This document shows, one piece after another, positions 1 through 10,102 of a DNA stretch of 64,000 bases. Numbering within the stretch: the stretch's first letter is position 1; each line of letters opens with the position of its first letter. The notes below the pieces were generated by a model, which was given only the letters and a program-made list of their open reading frames with translations, was not told where the DNA came from and made no database searches. Source of the DNA: an uncultured Bacteroidales bacterium (GTDB taxonomy: Bacteria > Bacteroidota > Bacteroidia > Bacteroidales > UBA932); contig CAKUVA010000002.1 in assembly GCA_934693135.1 (NCBI GenBank), positions 62,001-126,000 of the forward strand, given 5' to 3'. A program made the translations under genes and the position numbers.

Positions 1-618
1 GGCAGGACGTTTACCGTCGTCTTTGGATTGATAATAATAGTCCTTTCGATGCTTATACCTTTTGCCGGAGGTGCAGAGAAAGTGGTTGTGATGCTTCTTA
101 CCATGATAATGTGCCCTCTTTATATCCCTGCAATTTGGGGCTTATTCTCCAAGAGGCTTACCGGCAGACAACTTATCTGGGCGATGCTTCTTACATGGGC
201 TATAGGAATTACAGCCAAGCTGACAGTTCCGTCTTCTGTATTGAGTCAGAGTATGATAGAGTCTATTTCAGGTTGTGTCATACCTGTTTTGATTCTTGCT
301 GTTATGGAAATATGGTCGAGGTCCAAGTGCTTTGAGGATCCTGGGTATGCGGTGATGTCTGCATATACTGATCCTGATGCTGATCGTGAACCTGACGCTA
401 TGATGAAGAAGAGTGTCAAGAGCTATTCGTTCATGGCCATCACATGCTTCTGTATTACACTGGGTGTAATTGCATTTCTTCTTTTGGGGTTGATTCTGAC
501 TGGAGATCCGAAGACATTGGCGGTGAAAAATATAGTTTGGTCATTTATAGGGGCAATAGCCATATTGATAGTGTCTTACGTTATTTACCGAATCGTGGAT
601 TACAGAAAAGAAATTTGA
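1..618 (+). CDS. Sodium:solute symporter (SSS family), 3' end only
   Basis: The reading frame is open from the first base, so the gene begins upstream of the window and only its last 205 codons are present. The fragment is very hydrophobic, with about six membrane-spanning stretches (near fragment residues 5-25, 28-48, 55-75, 83-100, 140-160 and 170-192). A segment reading PLYIPAIWGLFSKRLTG, followed by a hydrophobic helix, is typical of the C-terminal half of the SSS sodium/solute symporter family. The stop lies 3 bp before the histidine phosphatase gene, so the two are probably co-transcribed. Family members carry sugars, inositol, sialic acid, amino acids or short acids with Na+. The substrate cannot be read from this fragment. 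The phosphatase context makes a dephosphorylated product such as inositol possible, but that is inference. Confidence 0.8.
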   Translation, partial: GRTFTVVFGLIIIVLSMLIPFAGGAEKVVVMLLTMIMCPLYIPAIWGLFSKRLTGRQLIWAMLLTWAIGITAKLTVPSSVLSQSMIESISGCVIPVLILAVMEIWSRSKCFEDPGYAVMSAYTDPDADREPDAMMKKSVKSYSFMAITCFCITLGVIAFLLLGLILTGDPKTLAVKNIVWSFIGAIAILIVSYVIYRIVDYRKEI

Positions 619-621
619 TAA

Positions 622-2856
622 ATGAAACGTCTTTTTACATATATTATAATCTTGGCCTTGTTTCCTATGGTGGCCTCTGCACAGCTTTATGTCAAGCCGG
701 AAAAAGATGTAGATTGTTCGGTTTTTATTCCGAAGGATAGAAAGACTGGCCCGCAGCAGGGGTTAGAGATATGTGGGGGATATGTTTTCGCTCTTGAAGA
801 TGGTGGGAATGTCAATGTCTATGATTTCAAAACGGCATCTCCTGATCCTGTCGCGTCATTTCCTTTGGCTTCATCTCGTCCGGATAATCATGCAAATAAT
901 GCCAGCTTTGGTACAGAGACAAAGAAAGGAGCAAGTTTTCCTCTGCTATATGTCACGAATGGAAAAGTGGGCAGTGAAATCGAGTGGACTTGCTTCGTGG
1001 AAAGCATTACCAGAAAAGGACGCAAATTTACATCTGAAATTGTTCAGACTATAACGCTTGATGGCACTGGTTGGGCAGAGAACGGCTATGTTAGTATTTT
1101 TGGTGCGCCGGCATGGATGGTGGATAAAGTCCGCAATGAACTTTGGGTGTTTTCCGCTCGGAAACGTACTGTCCAGAAGGTGACTGTCAACGCCTATGAA
1201 AACCAGTATGTCGCTACTAAGTTCCGTGTGCCGAGATTGTCCGAAGGAGGTGAAATACATCTTACTGTCAATGATATAGAAGATCAGGTCGTTTTCCCAT
1301 TTGAAACTTGGTTTACTCAGGCAGGATGCGTTTATGACGGAAAGATATACTACTGTTTCGGTGTTGGTGCTCAAGATCCTTCTCGCCCGTCGAGAATACG
1401 TGTATATGATACTGATACGAGGACCATTTCTGCGAGATACGAGCTTCAGGATCAAATTCCTAATGAGCTGGAGGATATAGCGATATATGGAGACTGGATG
1501 TATGTGAACACTAATACCAATCCTAAGAAAACTGATCGCAAACCTTACATTTATAAGGTTTCACTTCCTAAAGCTAAACCCACACCATCGTCTCCAGTGG
1601 ATGAGATTTTAGCATCTCCTGAAAAAGCCGGTGGAGTGTATTATTGGGAAGACTTTACCGATAGGAAGGCTCCTGCTGCACCGGAAGGGTACAGCCCTTT
1701 CTATATCAATGGATTCTTTAGACATGGAGCTCGCCATGTCGATGATAATGTGACATATCCACTAATATATGAGGTGTTAGAAAAGTCTGATTCTCAGGAA
1801 AATCTTACAGGACTCGGTACGGCTATTTATGAGAGATTGAAATCTTTTCGCAAAAATATAGAATATAGAGAAGGTGATCTTACGCAGAAAGGATGGCGTC
1901 AATCTGTGGAACTTGGCAAACGCACAGTGGATAATTATCCGGAAGTGTTTGGAGGCAAGCCTTATATGAAAGCTCATTCTACTAATGTTCTCAGGACTAC
2001 GGCCACAATGCAGGCTTTTATTCAAGGAGTGACATCCCGTAAACCTGATGCAGAATGGGCTGAGGTTGATAATTCCAGGTCGTTCCTTCCGGATTTGAAT
2101 ACCTATGGCACAGTATGTCCGGGACGTTTGCAGATTGATGCAGATGTAATAAGTGGGAAAGGTTTTTGGGCGGACAAGTATAAGAATTTTAGGGATTCAA
2201 AAATCAGTGTAGATGCTTTTATGTCCAGAATGTTTCGTGATCCAAATAAGGTATCTGCCGAATATGATGCCGCTGATCTTGAGTGGAGATTTTGGATAAT
2301 GGCTTGTCTGATGCAAAATCTTGATCGTCAGGTTCCGCTATGGGATATGTTTACAGAAGATGAAATTCTTGCTTGGGCTGAGATTGAAAACTATAAATAT
2401 TATGCCCAGAAGGGGCCTGAACCTGTTACGAAAGGTAGAGGCGCTGGACTGGCTGCTAAAACATTGAGATATCTTCTGGAACAGTCAAAGAAAGATATTG
2501 ACCTCGGTAGAAATGGCATTAACATGAGTTTCGGACATGATGGTACGCTGATGGGTATCCTTACGAATATTGGAGCTGGAACGTGGAATAAATCTACGGA
2601 TGATCCGTCTGAGGTGATTGACTTATGGCAGAATTGGAATATTCCTATGGGAGCAAATCTTCAGTTTGTGTTCTATCGTAGCAAGTCTTCTCCGGAAATT
2701 CTTGTACGTTTCATGCTGAATGAGGTGGATCTTGATTTGCCGTTGGAACCGGTGATAGAAAACTATTATAAATGGAGTGAAGTCTATGATTTCTATATCC
2801 AGCGTTGTACAGATGCTGAAGATCTTTTAAAGAAAACTGAACTATATAATAAATAA
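622..2856 (+). CDS. Secreted histidine phosphatase (branch 2) with N-terminal propeller-like domain
   Basis: A signal peptide (MKRLFTYIIILALFPMVASAQ) sends the protein to the periplasm or outer membrane. Residues about 25-340 look like a beta-propeller region, with repeated aromatic and Asp-rich strands such as VNVYDFKT and IYYCFG. Residues about 355-740 are a histidine acid phosphatase domain: R367-H368-G369-A370-R371 is the RHGxR nucleophile motif, LTQKGWRQSVELGKR is the usual LTxxGxxQ helix, STNVLRTTATMQAF supplies a further arginine, and H639-D640 is the HD proton-donor motif. Branch-2 members include phytases, MINPP and glucose-1-phosphatases that release phosphate from small organic phosphates. 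At 744 residues it is much longer than the usual 400-450 because of the N-terminal domain. The position between a symporter and a SusCD set suggests extracytoplasmic dephosphorylation of an imported compound. The exact substrate is unknown. Confidence 0.85.
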   Translation: MKRLFTYIIILALFPMVASAQLYVKPEKDVDCSVFIPKDRKTGPQQGLEICGGYVFALEDGGNVNVYDFKTASPDPVASFPLASSRPDNHANNASFGTETKKGASFPLLYVTNGKVGSEIEWTCFVESITRKGRKFTSEIVQTITLDGTGWAENGYVSIFGAPAWMVDKVRNELWVFSARKRTVQKVTVNAYENQYVATKFRVPRLSEGGEIHLTVNDIEDQVVFPFETWFTQAGCVYDGKIYYCFGVGAQDPSRPSRIRVYDTDTRTISARYELQDQIPNELEDIAIYGDWMYVNTNTNPKKTDRKPYIYKVSLPKAKPTPSSPVDEILASPEKAGGVYYWEDFTDRKAPAAPEGYSPFYINGFFRHGARHVDDNVTYPLIYEVLEKSDSQENLTGLGTAIYERLKSFRKNIEYREGDLTQKGWRQSVELGKRTVDNYPEVFGGKPYMKAHSTNVLRTTATMQAFIQGVTSRKPDAEWAEVDNSRSFLPDLNTYGTVCPGRLQIDADVISGKGFWADKYKNFRDSKISVDAFMSRMFRDPNKVSAEYDAADLEWRFWIMACLMQNLDRQVPLWDMFTEDEILAWAEIENYKYYAQKGPEPVTKGRGAGLAAKTLRYLLEQSKKDIDLGRNGINMSFGHDGTLMGILTNIGAGTWNKSTDDPSEVIDLWQNWNIPMGANLQFVFYRSKSSPEILVRFMLNEVDLDLPLEPVIENYYKWSEVYDFYIQRCTDAEDLLKKTELYNK

Positions 2857-2888
2857 CTGAAACTCAACAACTAATAAACCAAAATATC

Positions 2889-4250
2889 ATGAACTTCAAC
2901 AAGCTGATGTCGGCTTGTGTAGCCACTGCTATGCTCGCCTCGTGTCAGAGTTCGTCAGATCCTTTCATGACGCTCGAGACCAAATCGCTCACGTTGGAGG
3001 CAGAAGGTGGTACTGCAACCGTGAAACTTTCGGCCAACGTGTATTACAGAGTCAACAATGACTGTTCTGATGCTTCAGGAGAAATCTATTGGGCACAGAT
3101 CTCGGATTCTGAGACAGATGGAAATGTGACGACATTCCATTTTGTCGTGGAACCTAATGAATCGGAGAAGCTACGTACAGGAACAGTCCGCTTTATCGGT
3201 GATGATGTCACGCCGCTTAAATTGACATTGACCCAAAAGGGGATGGTGCCGAAGGGCATTTCTCCTCAGGAGGCTTTTATCGAGGCCGGCGAGACAACAA
3301 CATCATTTAATGTGTTCGGTGATAGAGCATGGACAGCATCATGTGAAGATTCTGATGTTACCATGACACCTTCTTCTGGAGTAGGTGAGAGCGAAATTTC
3401 CCTTACTTTTCCAGCGAATGAAAATCTTACTGAGCGGACCATTAAGGTCAATGTTTCTCTTGATGGAGACAAGACATATACTTACACTCTCGTTCAGAAA
3501 GGGTATAGGGGCGTGCTTGCAGATTGGGATTTAAATTCTATCATGGCTTCTACGTCAAGTACATTCGTTGATACTGAGGATCAGAAGGTATTCCCTGGAA
3601 CCAATGGGAAATATGTTGATGCTGGTATCGGACATGGTCGTATCGAATATTATGCATGTGAGAGGACCGGATATGCCAAGGTCAAGGTTTCATGTACTCG
3701 TGGCATAGGCGGTAATGGAGACCCTTATGTGTCAGGTGCCATTCCTGGAGACTATTGGCTTGTGACATCAAGCCTTGGTGGAAAGACGATTCCTGCAGGT
3801 ACCAAGATTCACTATTATTTCGTGACTAAAATGGGAACGGCCACTTCTGCATATTGGATGCTTGAGTACAAGAATGGCGATTCTTGGTCTCCTGTAATGC
3901 CTGTGAAGCAAAAAGACGAAAGTGCTGTCAAGGGATTGACTGGAAATGCGGTCACTTATTCTCAAACGATTACCTATAATTTCGCTGCCCTACAGCTTGA
4001 TACTAAGAAAAACGGAGCTTACGTAGCAGTGGATGGGGTATTTACTACAGAAAAGGATATGGACTCTGTCATTCTTAGATTTGCTCCTGCTGGGCATCTC
4101 GGGCTTGACGGCTCTAAGAATGATGGACTTTATATAGACCGTACTGAAGCTGGCGGTCAAACAAGATTTTCGGCTCAGAAACCGAATCTTGAAGATGGTA
4201 CTGCAGTGAAAGAATTTGACCAGCATGTTATTATTGAAATAGTAGAGTAA
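2889..4250 (+). CDS. BACON-domain surface lipoprotein (SusE/F-position protein)
   Basis: The N-terminus is a lipoprotein signal with a lipobox ending ASC near residue 19, so the mature protein should be lipid-anchored. Two tandem beta-sandwich repeats of the BACON type follow (about residues 25-115 and 118-205). Each ends in the typical LTQKG or LVQKG strand, and the second contains the W-TASCEDSDVTMTPSSG pattern. Residues about 210-453 form a separate beta-rich domain I cannot assign; it may be the ligand-binding part. BACON domains in Bacteroidales usually sit in surface binding proteins or enzymes of SusCD loci. The stop is 4 bp before susC, which fits an operon. The binding role is inferred from position and domain type. 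Confidence 0.75.
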   Translation: MNFNKLMSACVATAMLASCQSSSDPFMTLETKSLTLEAEGGTATVKLSANVYYRVNNDCSDASGEIYWAQISDSETDGNVTTFHFVVEPNESEKLRTGTVRFIGDDVTPLKLTLTQKGMVPKGISPQEAFIEAGETTTSFNVFGDRAWTASCEDSDVTMTPSSGVGESEISLTFPANENLTERTIKVNVSLDGDKTYTYTLVQKGYRGVLADWDLNSIMASTSSTFVDTEDQKVFPGTNGKYVDAGIGHGRIEYYACERTGYAKVKVSCTRGIGGNGDPYVSGAIPGDYWLVTSSLGGKTIPAGTKIHYYFVTKMGTATSAYWMLEYKNGDSWSPVMPVKQKDESAVKGLTGNAVTYSQTITYNFAALQLDTKKNGAYVAVDGVFTTEKDMDSVILRFAPAGHLGLDGSKNDGLYIDRTEAGGQTRFSAQKPNLEDGTAVKEFDQHVIIEIVE

Positions 4251-4254
4251 TATT

Positions 4255-7200
4255 ATGAAAATCAAGATATTAAGCCTTTTGGCTATATTGATACTCATTC
4301 CTTTGCAAGTGTTTGCGCAGGAAGGCCTTACTGGTACTGTTAGCGATTCTAATGGTCCTTTGGCGGGAGTTATGGTCCTGAATAAGGACAATGGTAAATG
4401 GTCGTCCACAGACATTGATGGAAAATATTCTATTGCGGAGGTAAGAAAAGGACAGACTCTCGAATTTACGTTCATGGGATTCATCACCAAGAGAGAAGTT
4501 TGGAACGGACAGAACCCATTCAACGTGATTCTTATGGAGGATGCAGTGGAGCTTGACGAGACGGTTGTGATCGGTTATGGCTCGGTTAAGAAGAAAGATC
4601 TTACCGGTGCTGTTGGTGTTGTGAATGACAAGATTATAGGACAGCAGAGTACATCTCAATTGTCACAGTCTTTGCAGGGTGTTATTCCAGGACTGTCGGT
4701 GACACGTTCCAGCAGTATGCCTGGTGCGAGTGCTACAATCAAGGTTCGAGGTATTACTACTATGTCTGACTCCAGTCCTCTTATCCTTGTCGATGGAATG
4801 GCTGTCAGCAGCCTTGACAATGTTCCTACGGAAGATGTTCGTCAGATTACTGTGTTGAAGGATGCGGCGTCAGCTGCAATTTATGGAGCTCGTGCAGCTT
4901 CCGGTGTCATCTTGATTACTACCAAGGAGGCTTCTGAAGGGCAGCTTCAGATAGGATATAACGGAGAAGTATCTGTAATCACACCTACAGAATTTCCAAA
5001 TTACCGTACAGGTGTGAAGGAGTATATGGAGGATTATAATGAGTGGGCATGGAATGATGCTGGTAATCCTGAAGGTGGTGAATATGCCGGATATTCTAAG
5101 GAATTGATTGATAATTATATGCAGTATCATGCGTATGACCCTATTTCTTATCCTGACTATGACTGGAAATCAGCTATTCTAAAGAAATCCAGCATGCGTC
5201 ACAAACATAATGTCACTATGACTTATGGCAATAAGGTCATAAAGAGTCGTACATCAGCTTCGTATGAAAATGCTGATGCACTTTATAAAGGTCTTAGTCA
5301 TGAACGCCTCTCACTCCGCTCTCGCAATACAATCAAATTCAGTGATAAATGGAGTGGTGCCCTTGATTTTTCTTTCCGCCAGGCAACAAAACATGACCCT
5401 CATTCTGGAAGTCCGATAAAAGCTGCCAATATGTATCCGTCTATATATGCCGGCCTTTATCCCGATGGAAGAATAGGACCAGGAAAGGAAGGCTCTTTCT
5501 CCAATACCTTAGGTGCATTGCTTGAAGGAGGAAAAAAGACAACTACAAGCACAATTGCTTCAGCCAAGATATCTCTCAGTTACAAGCCAATTCAGGGACT
5601 TGACATTACAGCCAATATTACTCCGACATATTCGTTTGTCAAGACAAAGGACATGAAGAAAGCTGTCCCAGTATATGATGCGTATGATACTGATGTCGTT
5701 CTCGGGTATGTTTCTGGTTATACTGCGAACTCTCTTAGTGAACTCCGTAGCGATGCCAAGACATTTGAAACGCAGGTGATAGCTACTTATGACAAGACCT
5801 TCGCTAAGAAGCATAATTTTAATTTCATGGCAGGTTATGAGGATTATATGTACACTTACGAGAAGCTTTCTGCGGATACTAACGAAATGGAACTTTCTAT
5901 GTTCCCTTATATGGATCTTGCAAACAAGAATTCTGTCAGTGTAGGAGGTAACTCATATCAGAACGCATATCGTTCATTCTTTGGACGTATCATGTATAAT
6001 TACGCAAATCGTTATTATCTGCAACTCAATGCCCGTGGTGATGCTTCTTCACGATTCCATAAAGATTATCGTTGGGGATTCTTCCCAAGTGCATCTCTCG
6101 GATGGGTTGTTACCAATGAGAAATTCATGACCAATGTCAATTGGCTTAATCATCTTAAGGTGCGTGCTTCCGTGGGAAGTCTCGGAAATGAGAGAATTGG
6201 AAATTATCCTTATCAGACTTATATCACATTTAACAAGGCTATAATGTATGATAGTGCTGGAACAACCCCTGTCTCTACGATGACTGGTGCGCAGGCCGAC
6301 TATGCATACAAGGATATCCATTGGGAAAAGACCTGGAGCTGGGATGCCGGCATCGATGCCACATTCTTCGACAATCGTCTCGATTTTTCTGCAGACTATT
6401 ATTACAAGAAAACTACTGATATGCTTCTTGCTGTGGCTATTCCTTCTTTCACAGGATATTCAGCTCCTGATCGTAACGCTGGCACAATGAACACCAGAGG
6501 TTGGGAAATAAAACTTGGATGGGCTGATAGTATAGGTGATTTTTCATATGCAGTCAGTGTGAATTTGTCAGATTACAAGTCAGTAATGGGCGATCTCGGT
6601 GGAAAACAGGTGTTTAACTCCAATGGGACAATAATCACTGAAGGGGAGGAATATTGTGCTTGGTATGGATATAAGGCATCAGGTCTTTTCCAGAATGCGG
6701 AAGAAATCGCATCAAGTCCACTTCTTGTAAGTTCTGTAAAACCTGGAGATATCAAGTATAAGGATGTTAGTGGCCCTGATGGAGCGGCTGATGGTGTAAT
6801 CAATGATACATACGATCGTGTGGTTCTCGGAAGCTCTCTTCCTCATTACATATATGGAGGAAGCATAAATCTCGGTTGGAAAGGCATTTCATTCTCAGTA
6901 TTGTTCAATGGTGTAGGTCATCAGCTTTCGCGTCTGACTGAGGATATGGTACGTCCGCTCCAGAATCAGTGGCTTCCAGCACCTTCGATTATCAGGAATT
7001 CTGATGGTTCGAGAAACTATTGGAGCGTATATAACACAGACGAAGAGAATCTTAAAGCTAAATATCCACGTTTCAGCCATAGTAGCGGAGAATACAATAA
7101 TTATAAAATGTCCGATTATTGGCTTAAGAATAGCGCGTTCCTAAGAATTAAGAATATAAATCTCGGATACACATTCCCTAAGTCTATTGTCAATAAAGTC

Positions 7201-7341
7201 AATATCAAAGGACTTCGTGTTTATTTCAATGTCGATGATCCGTTCTGCTTTGACAATTATCTGAAGGGATGGGATCCTGAAGCAGGCGCATCCACTTATA
7301 TTGCAAGAACATGGACATTAGGTCTTGACCTTAAATTTTAG
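4255..7341 (+). CDS. SusC/RagA-family TonB-linked outer membrane transporter
   Basis: A signal peptide ends near VFAQ at residue 22. It is followed by a carboxypeptidase-regulatory-like domain (about 25-95), then the SusC-class signature DETVVIGYGSVKKKDLTGAV. The plug domain includes LQGVIPGLSVTRSSS, KVRGI and IYGARAASGVILITT (about 110-225). The rest is a long beta-barrel with alternating aromatic strands, ending in the aromatic TLGLDLKF. At 1028 residues it has normal SusC length. SusC proteins form the channel through which SusD-captured ligands enter the periplasm, powered by TonB. The susD partner follows after 6 bp. No glycoside hydrolase accompanies this pair; phosphoesterases do, so the ligand may be a phosphorylated compound. 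That is inference. Confidence 0.93.
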   Translation: MKIKILSLLAILILIPLQVFAQEGLTGTVSDSNGPLAGVMVLNKDNGKWSSTDIDGKYSIAEVRKGQTLEFTFMGFITKREVWNGQNPFNVILMEDAVELDETVVIGYGSVKKKDLTGAVGVVNDKIIGQQSTSQLSQSLQGVIPGLSVTRSSSMPGASATIKVRGITTMSDSSPLILVDGMAVSSLDNVPTEDVRQITVLKDAASAAIYGARAASGVILITTKEASEGQLQIGYNGEVSVITPTEFPNYRTGVKEYMEDYNEWAWNDAGNPEGGEYAGYSKELIDNYMQYHAYDPISYPDYDWKSAILKKSSMRHKHNVTMTYGNKVIKSRTSASYENADALYKGLSHERLSLRSRNTIKFSDKWSGALDFSFRQATKHDPHSGSPIKAANMYPSIYAGLYPDGRIGPGKEGSFSNTLGALLEGGKKTTTSTIASAKISLSYKPIQGLDITANITPTYSFVKTKDMKKAVPVYDAYDTDVVLGYVSGYTANSLSELRSDAKTFETQVIATYDKTFAKKHNFNFMAGYEDYMYTYEKLSADTNEMELSMFPYMDLANKNSVSVGGNSYQNAYRSFFGRIMYNYANRYYLQLNARGDASSRFHKDYRWGFFPSASLGWVVTNEKFMTNVNWLNHLKVRASVGSLGNERIGNYPYQTYITFNKAIMYDSAGTTPVSTMTGAQADYAYKDIHWEKTWSWDAGIDATFFDNRLDFSADYYYKKTTDMLLAVAIPSFTGYSAPDRNAGTMNTRGWEIKLGWADSIGDFSYAVSVNLSDYKSVMGDLGGKQVFNSNGTIITEGEEYCAWYGYKASGLFQNAEEIASSPLLVSSVKPGDIKYKDVSGPDGAADGVINDTYDRVVLGSSLPHYIYGGSINLGWKGISFSVLFNGVGHQLSRLTEDMVRPLQNQWLPAPSIIRNSDGSRNYWSVYNTDEENLKAKYPRFSHSSGEYNNYKMSDYWLKNSAFLRIKNINLGYTFPKSIVNKVNIKGLRVYFNVDDPFCFDNYLKGWDPEAGASTYIARTWTLGLDLKF

Positions 7342-7347
7342 TATAGT

Positions 7348-9126
7348 ATGAAACAGACATTATATAAAATAGCAGGTGTATTGGGAATCATTTCAATGGC
7401 ATCCTGTGCAGACCTTGACCTCAATCCGCGTTCAGCGGCCTCGAGTGAAAACTGGTTTTCTTCTCCTGAAGAGGTCCGAATATCTCTGAATGATTTCTAT
7501 AGAAGCGAATTTTATCCTATTGAGGAGGGCTGGTCACTTGATCGTCAGACAGATGACTGGTCTCAGAGAACCAATATCTATCCTGTGGCTGCCGGCTCGA
7601 TAGACGCCACTACAGCAAAGGGTAGTATCAATGTTGCGAAGACATGGAGTTATTCATACAAGAATATAAGCAGAGCGAACCGCATCATAGAATCTCTTGA
7701 CAAACTTTCAGGAAAGTACTCTGAATCGGAACTGAATAATCTTCGTGCAGAGGCATGTTTCTTTAGGGCTTTCGCTTATGCAAGGCTTATTACCTTATGG
7801 GGTGATGTCCCATTTTATCTTACGTCAATTACTCCTGAGCAGGCATTCGAACTTGGCAGGACTGACAAGAAGACAATCTTGGAGCAGATTTATAAGGATT
7901 ATGATTTTGCATTCGACTATCTCCCTCTTGACAACAACACTTCCAAACTACTCAGGGTGGATAAAGGAGCAGCATTGGCTTTCAAGGCCAGGATTGCATT
8001 GTACCAGTCAGATTGGCGCACTGCGGCGGATGCAGCTAAGACATGTATTGACTTGAACCATTATGCATTGTATTATGCTGATGCGGCGAAGATTGCTGAG
8101 AATAGAGGTGAAAGTTATGGTGAACTTTTCCGTGATAAGACTAAGAATTGTGAGGTGATTTGGTCTATACCACATTCTACAGATTTGGAAGTGGATGCAA
8201 ATGGAACTCCTACTACTCAGAATATCAAGACTTTCATCGCACGTTCTGCTGGTGGTACACATAATGCCCAGCCTTCATGGGAGCTTCTTGCTGTATACGA
8301 GATGGATAACGGAAAGACTATTGATGAGGAAGGTAGCGGTTTTGATCCACATGATCCGTTCAAAAATCGTGATCCCCGTTGTTGCGAAACCTTCGTGGCG
8401 CCAGGTACAAAAATATATGGAATTGAATGGAATCCGGCACCTGACAAGACCACTACTATGGATTATATCTCAGGTAAGATGATTACAAATAAAGATAGTA
8501 AGGGTGGCTCAGATGCGACAAATGCGGCATATAATGGTTGCTGTCTTCGTAAGGGGGCTCAAGAAGAATGGCGTACAAGACTTTATAATGATAATCCTAT
8601 TATCCTTATGCGTTATGCTGATGTGCTTCTTATGTATGCTGAAGCTAAGATTGAACTGAACGAAATAGATGCTAGCGTTTTAGCTTGCATCAATGATGTC
8701 AGGGCACGCGCTTATGGAGTGAAGAGGAGTGAAATTTCTGCTTATCCTGCGATTACAGTTACAGAGCAGGCTGCTTTGAGAAAGATTCTCCGCAGGGAAC
8801 GTCGTGTAGAGTTTGCTTGGGAAAACCTACGATACTACGACTTGCAGCGTTGGCATCAGTTTGATAAAGCCTTCGCTCACAATATGTATGGTTTTTCACG
8901 TACGGCTAAGACCAATATTGCCGCACTTAATGATGGTAAATGGTTCTGGCCTCAGGCACCAACATTCGATGAGGAAGGTTTTCCTTGTTTCGAAGCTATG
9001 GTCGATGGTAAGTTCATTGTCCAGCATGGTGAAAGAAAGTATGATGCTAAAGTCAATCTCTGGCCTATTCCGAGTGATGATGTCCAGATAATGAATGGAA
9101 AACTTGAACAGAATCCTGGTTATTAA
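7348..9126 (+). CDS. SusD/RagB-family surface lipoprotein
   Basis: The protein starts with a lipoprotein signal whose lipobox is MASC (Cys near residue 20), followed by DLDLNPRSAASSENWFSSPEE, a common SusD N-terminus. TPR-like helices follow, with the conserved stretch LRAEACFFRAFAYARLITLWGDVPFY near residue 130 and LMRYADVLLMYAEAKIELNE near residue 420. The C-terminal LRRERRVEFAWENLRYYDLQRWH block and a final LEQNPGY are diagnostic of the family. SusD proteins cap the SusC barrel on the cell surface and select the ligand. It follows susC by 6 bp. Its length of 592 residues is usual. The ligand is not predictable from sequence alone. Confidence 0.93.
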   Translation: MKQTLYKIAGVLGIISMASCADLDLNPRSAASSENWFSSPEEVRISLNDFYRSEFYPIEEGWSLDRQTDDWSQRTNIYPVAAGSIDATTAKGSINVAKTWSYSYKNISRANRIIESLDKLSGKYSESELNNLRAEACFFRAFAYARLITLWGDVPFYLTSITPEQAFELGRTDKKTILEQIYKDYDFAFDYLPLDNNTSKLLRVDKGAALAFKARIALYQSDWRTAADAAKTCIDLNHYALYYADAAKIAENRGESYGELFRDKTKNCEVIWSIPHSTDLEVDANGTPTTQNIKTFIARSAGGTHNAQPSWELLAVYEMDNGKTIDEEGSGFDPHDPFKNRDPRCCETFVAPGTKIYGIEWNPAPDKTTTMDYISGKMITNKDSKGGSDATNAAYNGCCLRKGAQEEWRTRLYNDNPIILMRYADVLLMYAEAKIELNEIDASVLACINDVRARAYGVKRSEISAYPAITVTEQAALRKILRRERRVEFAWENLRYYDLQRWHQFDKAFAHNMYGFSRTAKTNIAALNDGKWFWPQAPTFDEEGFPCFEAMVDGKFIVQHGERKYDAKVNLWPIPSDDVQIMNGKLEQNPGY

Positions 9127-9131
9127 TTTTA

Positions 9132-10091
9132 ATGTTTATGAGTGTAGATGAAATTTTGTTGAGGAGTAGATTCCAGCCTCTTGAACGAATACTTGCGTAT
9201 GATGTATTCAACAACGGATTTAATGGTTGGATGACACTGATGCCAAATTTTACAGAATATCCTGATTTCGATGTGCCGAAGACACTGGTCAATAAAGACC
9301 AGTGGCCTCCGGTCATGCTAAGCTCGGCTACATATCGTTATCCTGGAACTCATGGGGCAATGTCAGGGACGTATAGCCTAAAATTGTCCACGAGACCTGT
9401 AGCAGCCCCTTATGTCGAAAAGCCAGCCGAGGGTAGTCTCGGACATGCTATCAAAAGGATGTCATTTTATCGTCCTGATAGTAGATTCCTTCAGATTGAA
9501 TGCTGGTTTACATACACTGCTGAGCAGGATGTTGTAGATGGTGGAGACAGACCACAGCCTGGGTTGCATGAAGATTCTATACGTGATTTCGGTATGGGAT
9601 TCGACATACAGACTCGTGGTCAGCGTTTCTTCGTAGGTATGCGTTATCTTAATGCGGTTGATGGTAAACCGACGCGCAAGTGGCAGTATGTCCATTCCCG
9701 CGATGGAGTTACAGATGAAGAGTGGGCTTATGGCTTGAAAGGTGATTGGTGTAAGAAAGGTGTGGATCCATGGTGGTTCGGACGTCGTTATCCTAATGGA
9801 GATCATGATGGATTCATGAATCTTCCGAATGGAGAGCAGAAGCTGATTTACAATGAGACTGACTGTAAACTGAACTGGCAATACATGAGGCTAAAGGTGG
9901 ATACTCTAAATCGTGAATACGTGGAGTTTCAGTGTCAAGACAGAATTTGGGATATGCGTGGCATTAAGGCTGATGCTCGTGAAGGCTATGATCGTATTGA
10001 CAATCTTATAAACCCACTCTTTTGGGTAGGTACGGATACTGATAGACGAGTGTTCTTCTATGTCGATTCAGTAGTGGTTTCTCAAGAATAG
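9132..10091 (+). CDS. Conserved protein of unknown function in SusCD operon
   Basis: I do not recognise this protein with certainty. It has 319 residues (an ATG at 9138 would remove two), no clear signal peptide or membrane segment, and a composition rich in Trp, Tyr, Asp and Arg. Segments such as DPWWFGRRYPNGDHDGFMNLP and the ending RRVFFYVDSVVVSQE suggest a beta-sandwich of the lectin or carbohydrate-binding kind, in which many strands alternate aromatic and charged residues. It starts 5 bp after susD and is 11 bp ahead of another unknown gene, so it belongs to the operon. The lack of an export signal is odd for a SusCD accessory and leaves open a cytoplasmic role or an unrecognised route. 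Function unknown. Confidence 0.7.
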   Translation: MFMSVDEILLRSRFQPLERILAYDVFNNGFNGWMTLMPNFTEYPDFDVPKTLVNKDQWPPVMLSSATYRYPGTHGAMSGTYSLKLSTRPVAAPYVEKPAEGSLGHAIKRMSFYRPDSRFLQIECWFTYTAEQDVVDGGDRPQPGLHEDSIRDFGMGFDIQTRGQRFFVGMRYLNAVDGKPTRKWQYVHSRDGVTDEEWAYGLKGDWCKKGVDPWWFGRRYPNGDHDGFMNLPNGEQKLIYNETDCKLNWQYMRLKVDTLNREYVEFQCQDRIWDMRGIKADAREGYDRIDNLINPLFWVGTDTDRRVFFYVDSVVVSQE

Positions 10092-10102
10092 GAGATGAAA
10101 AA

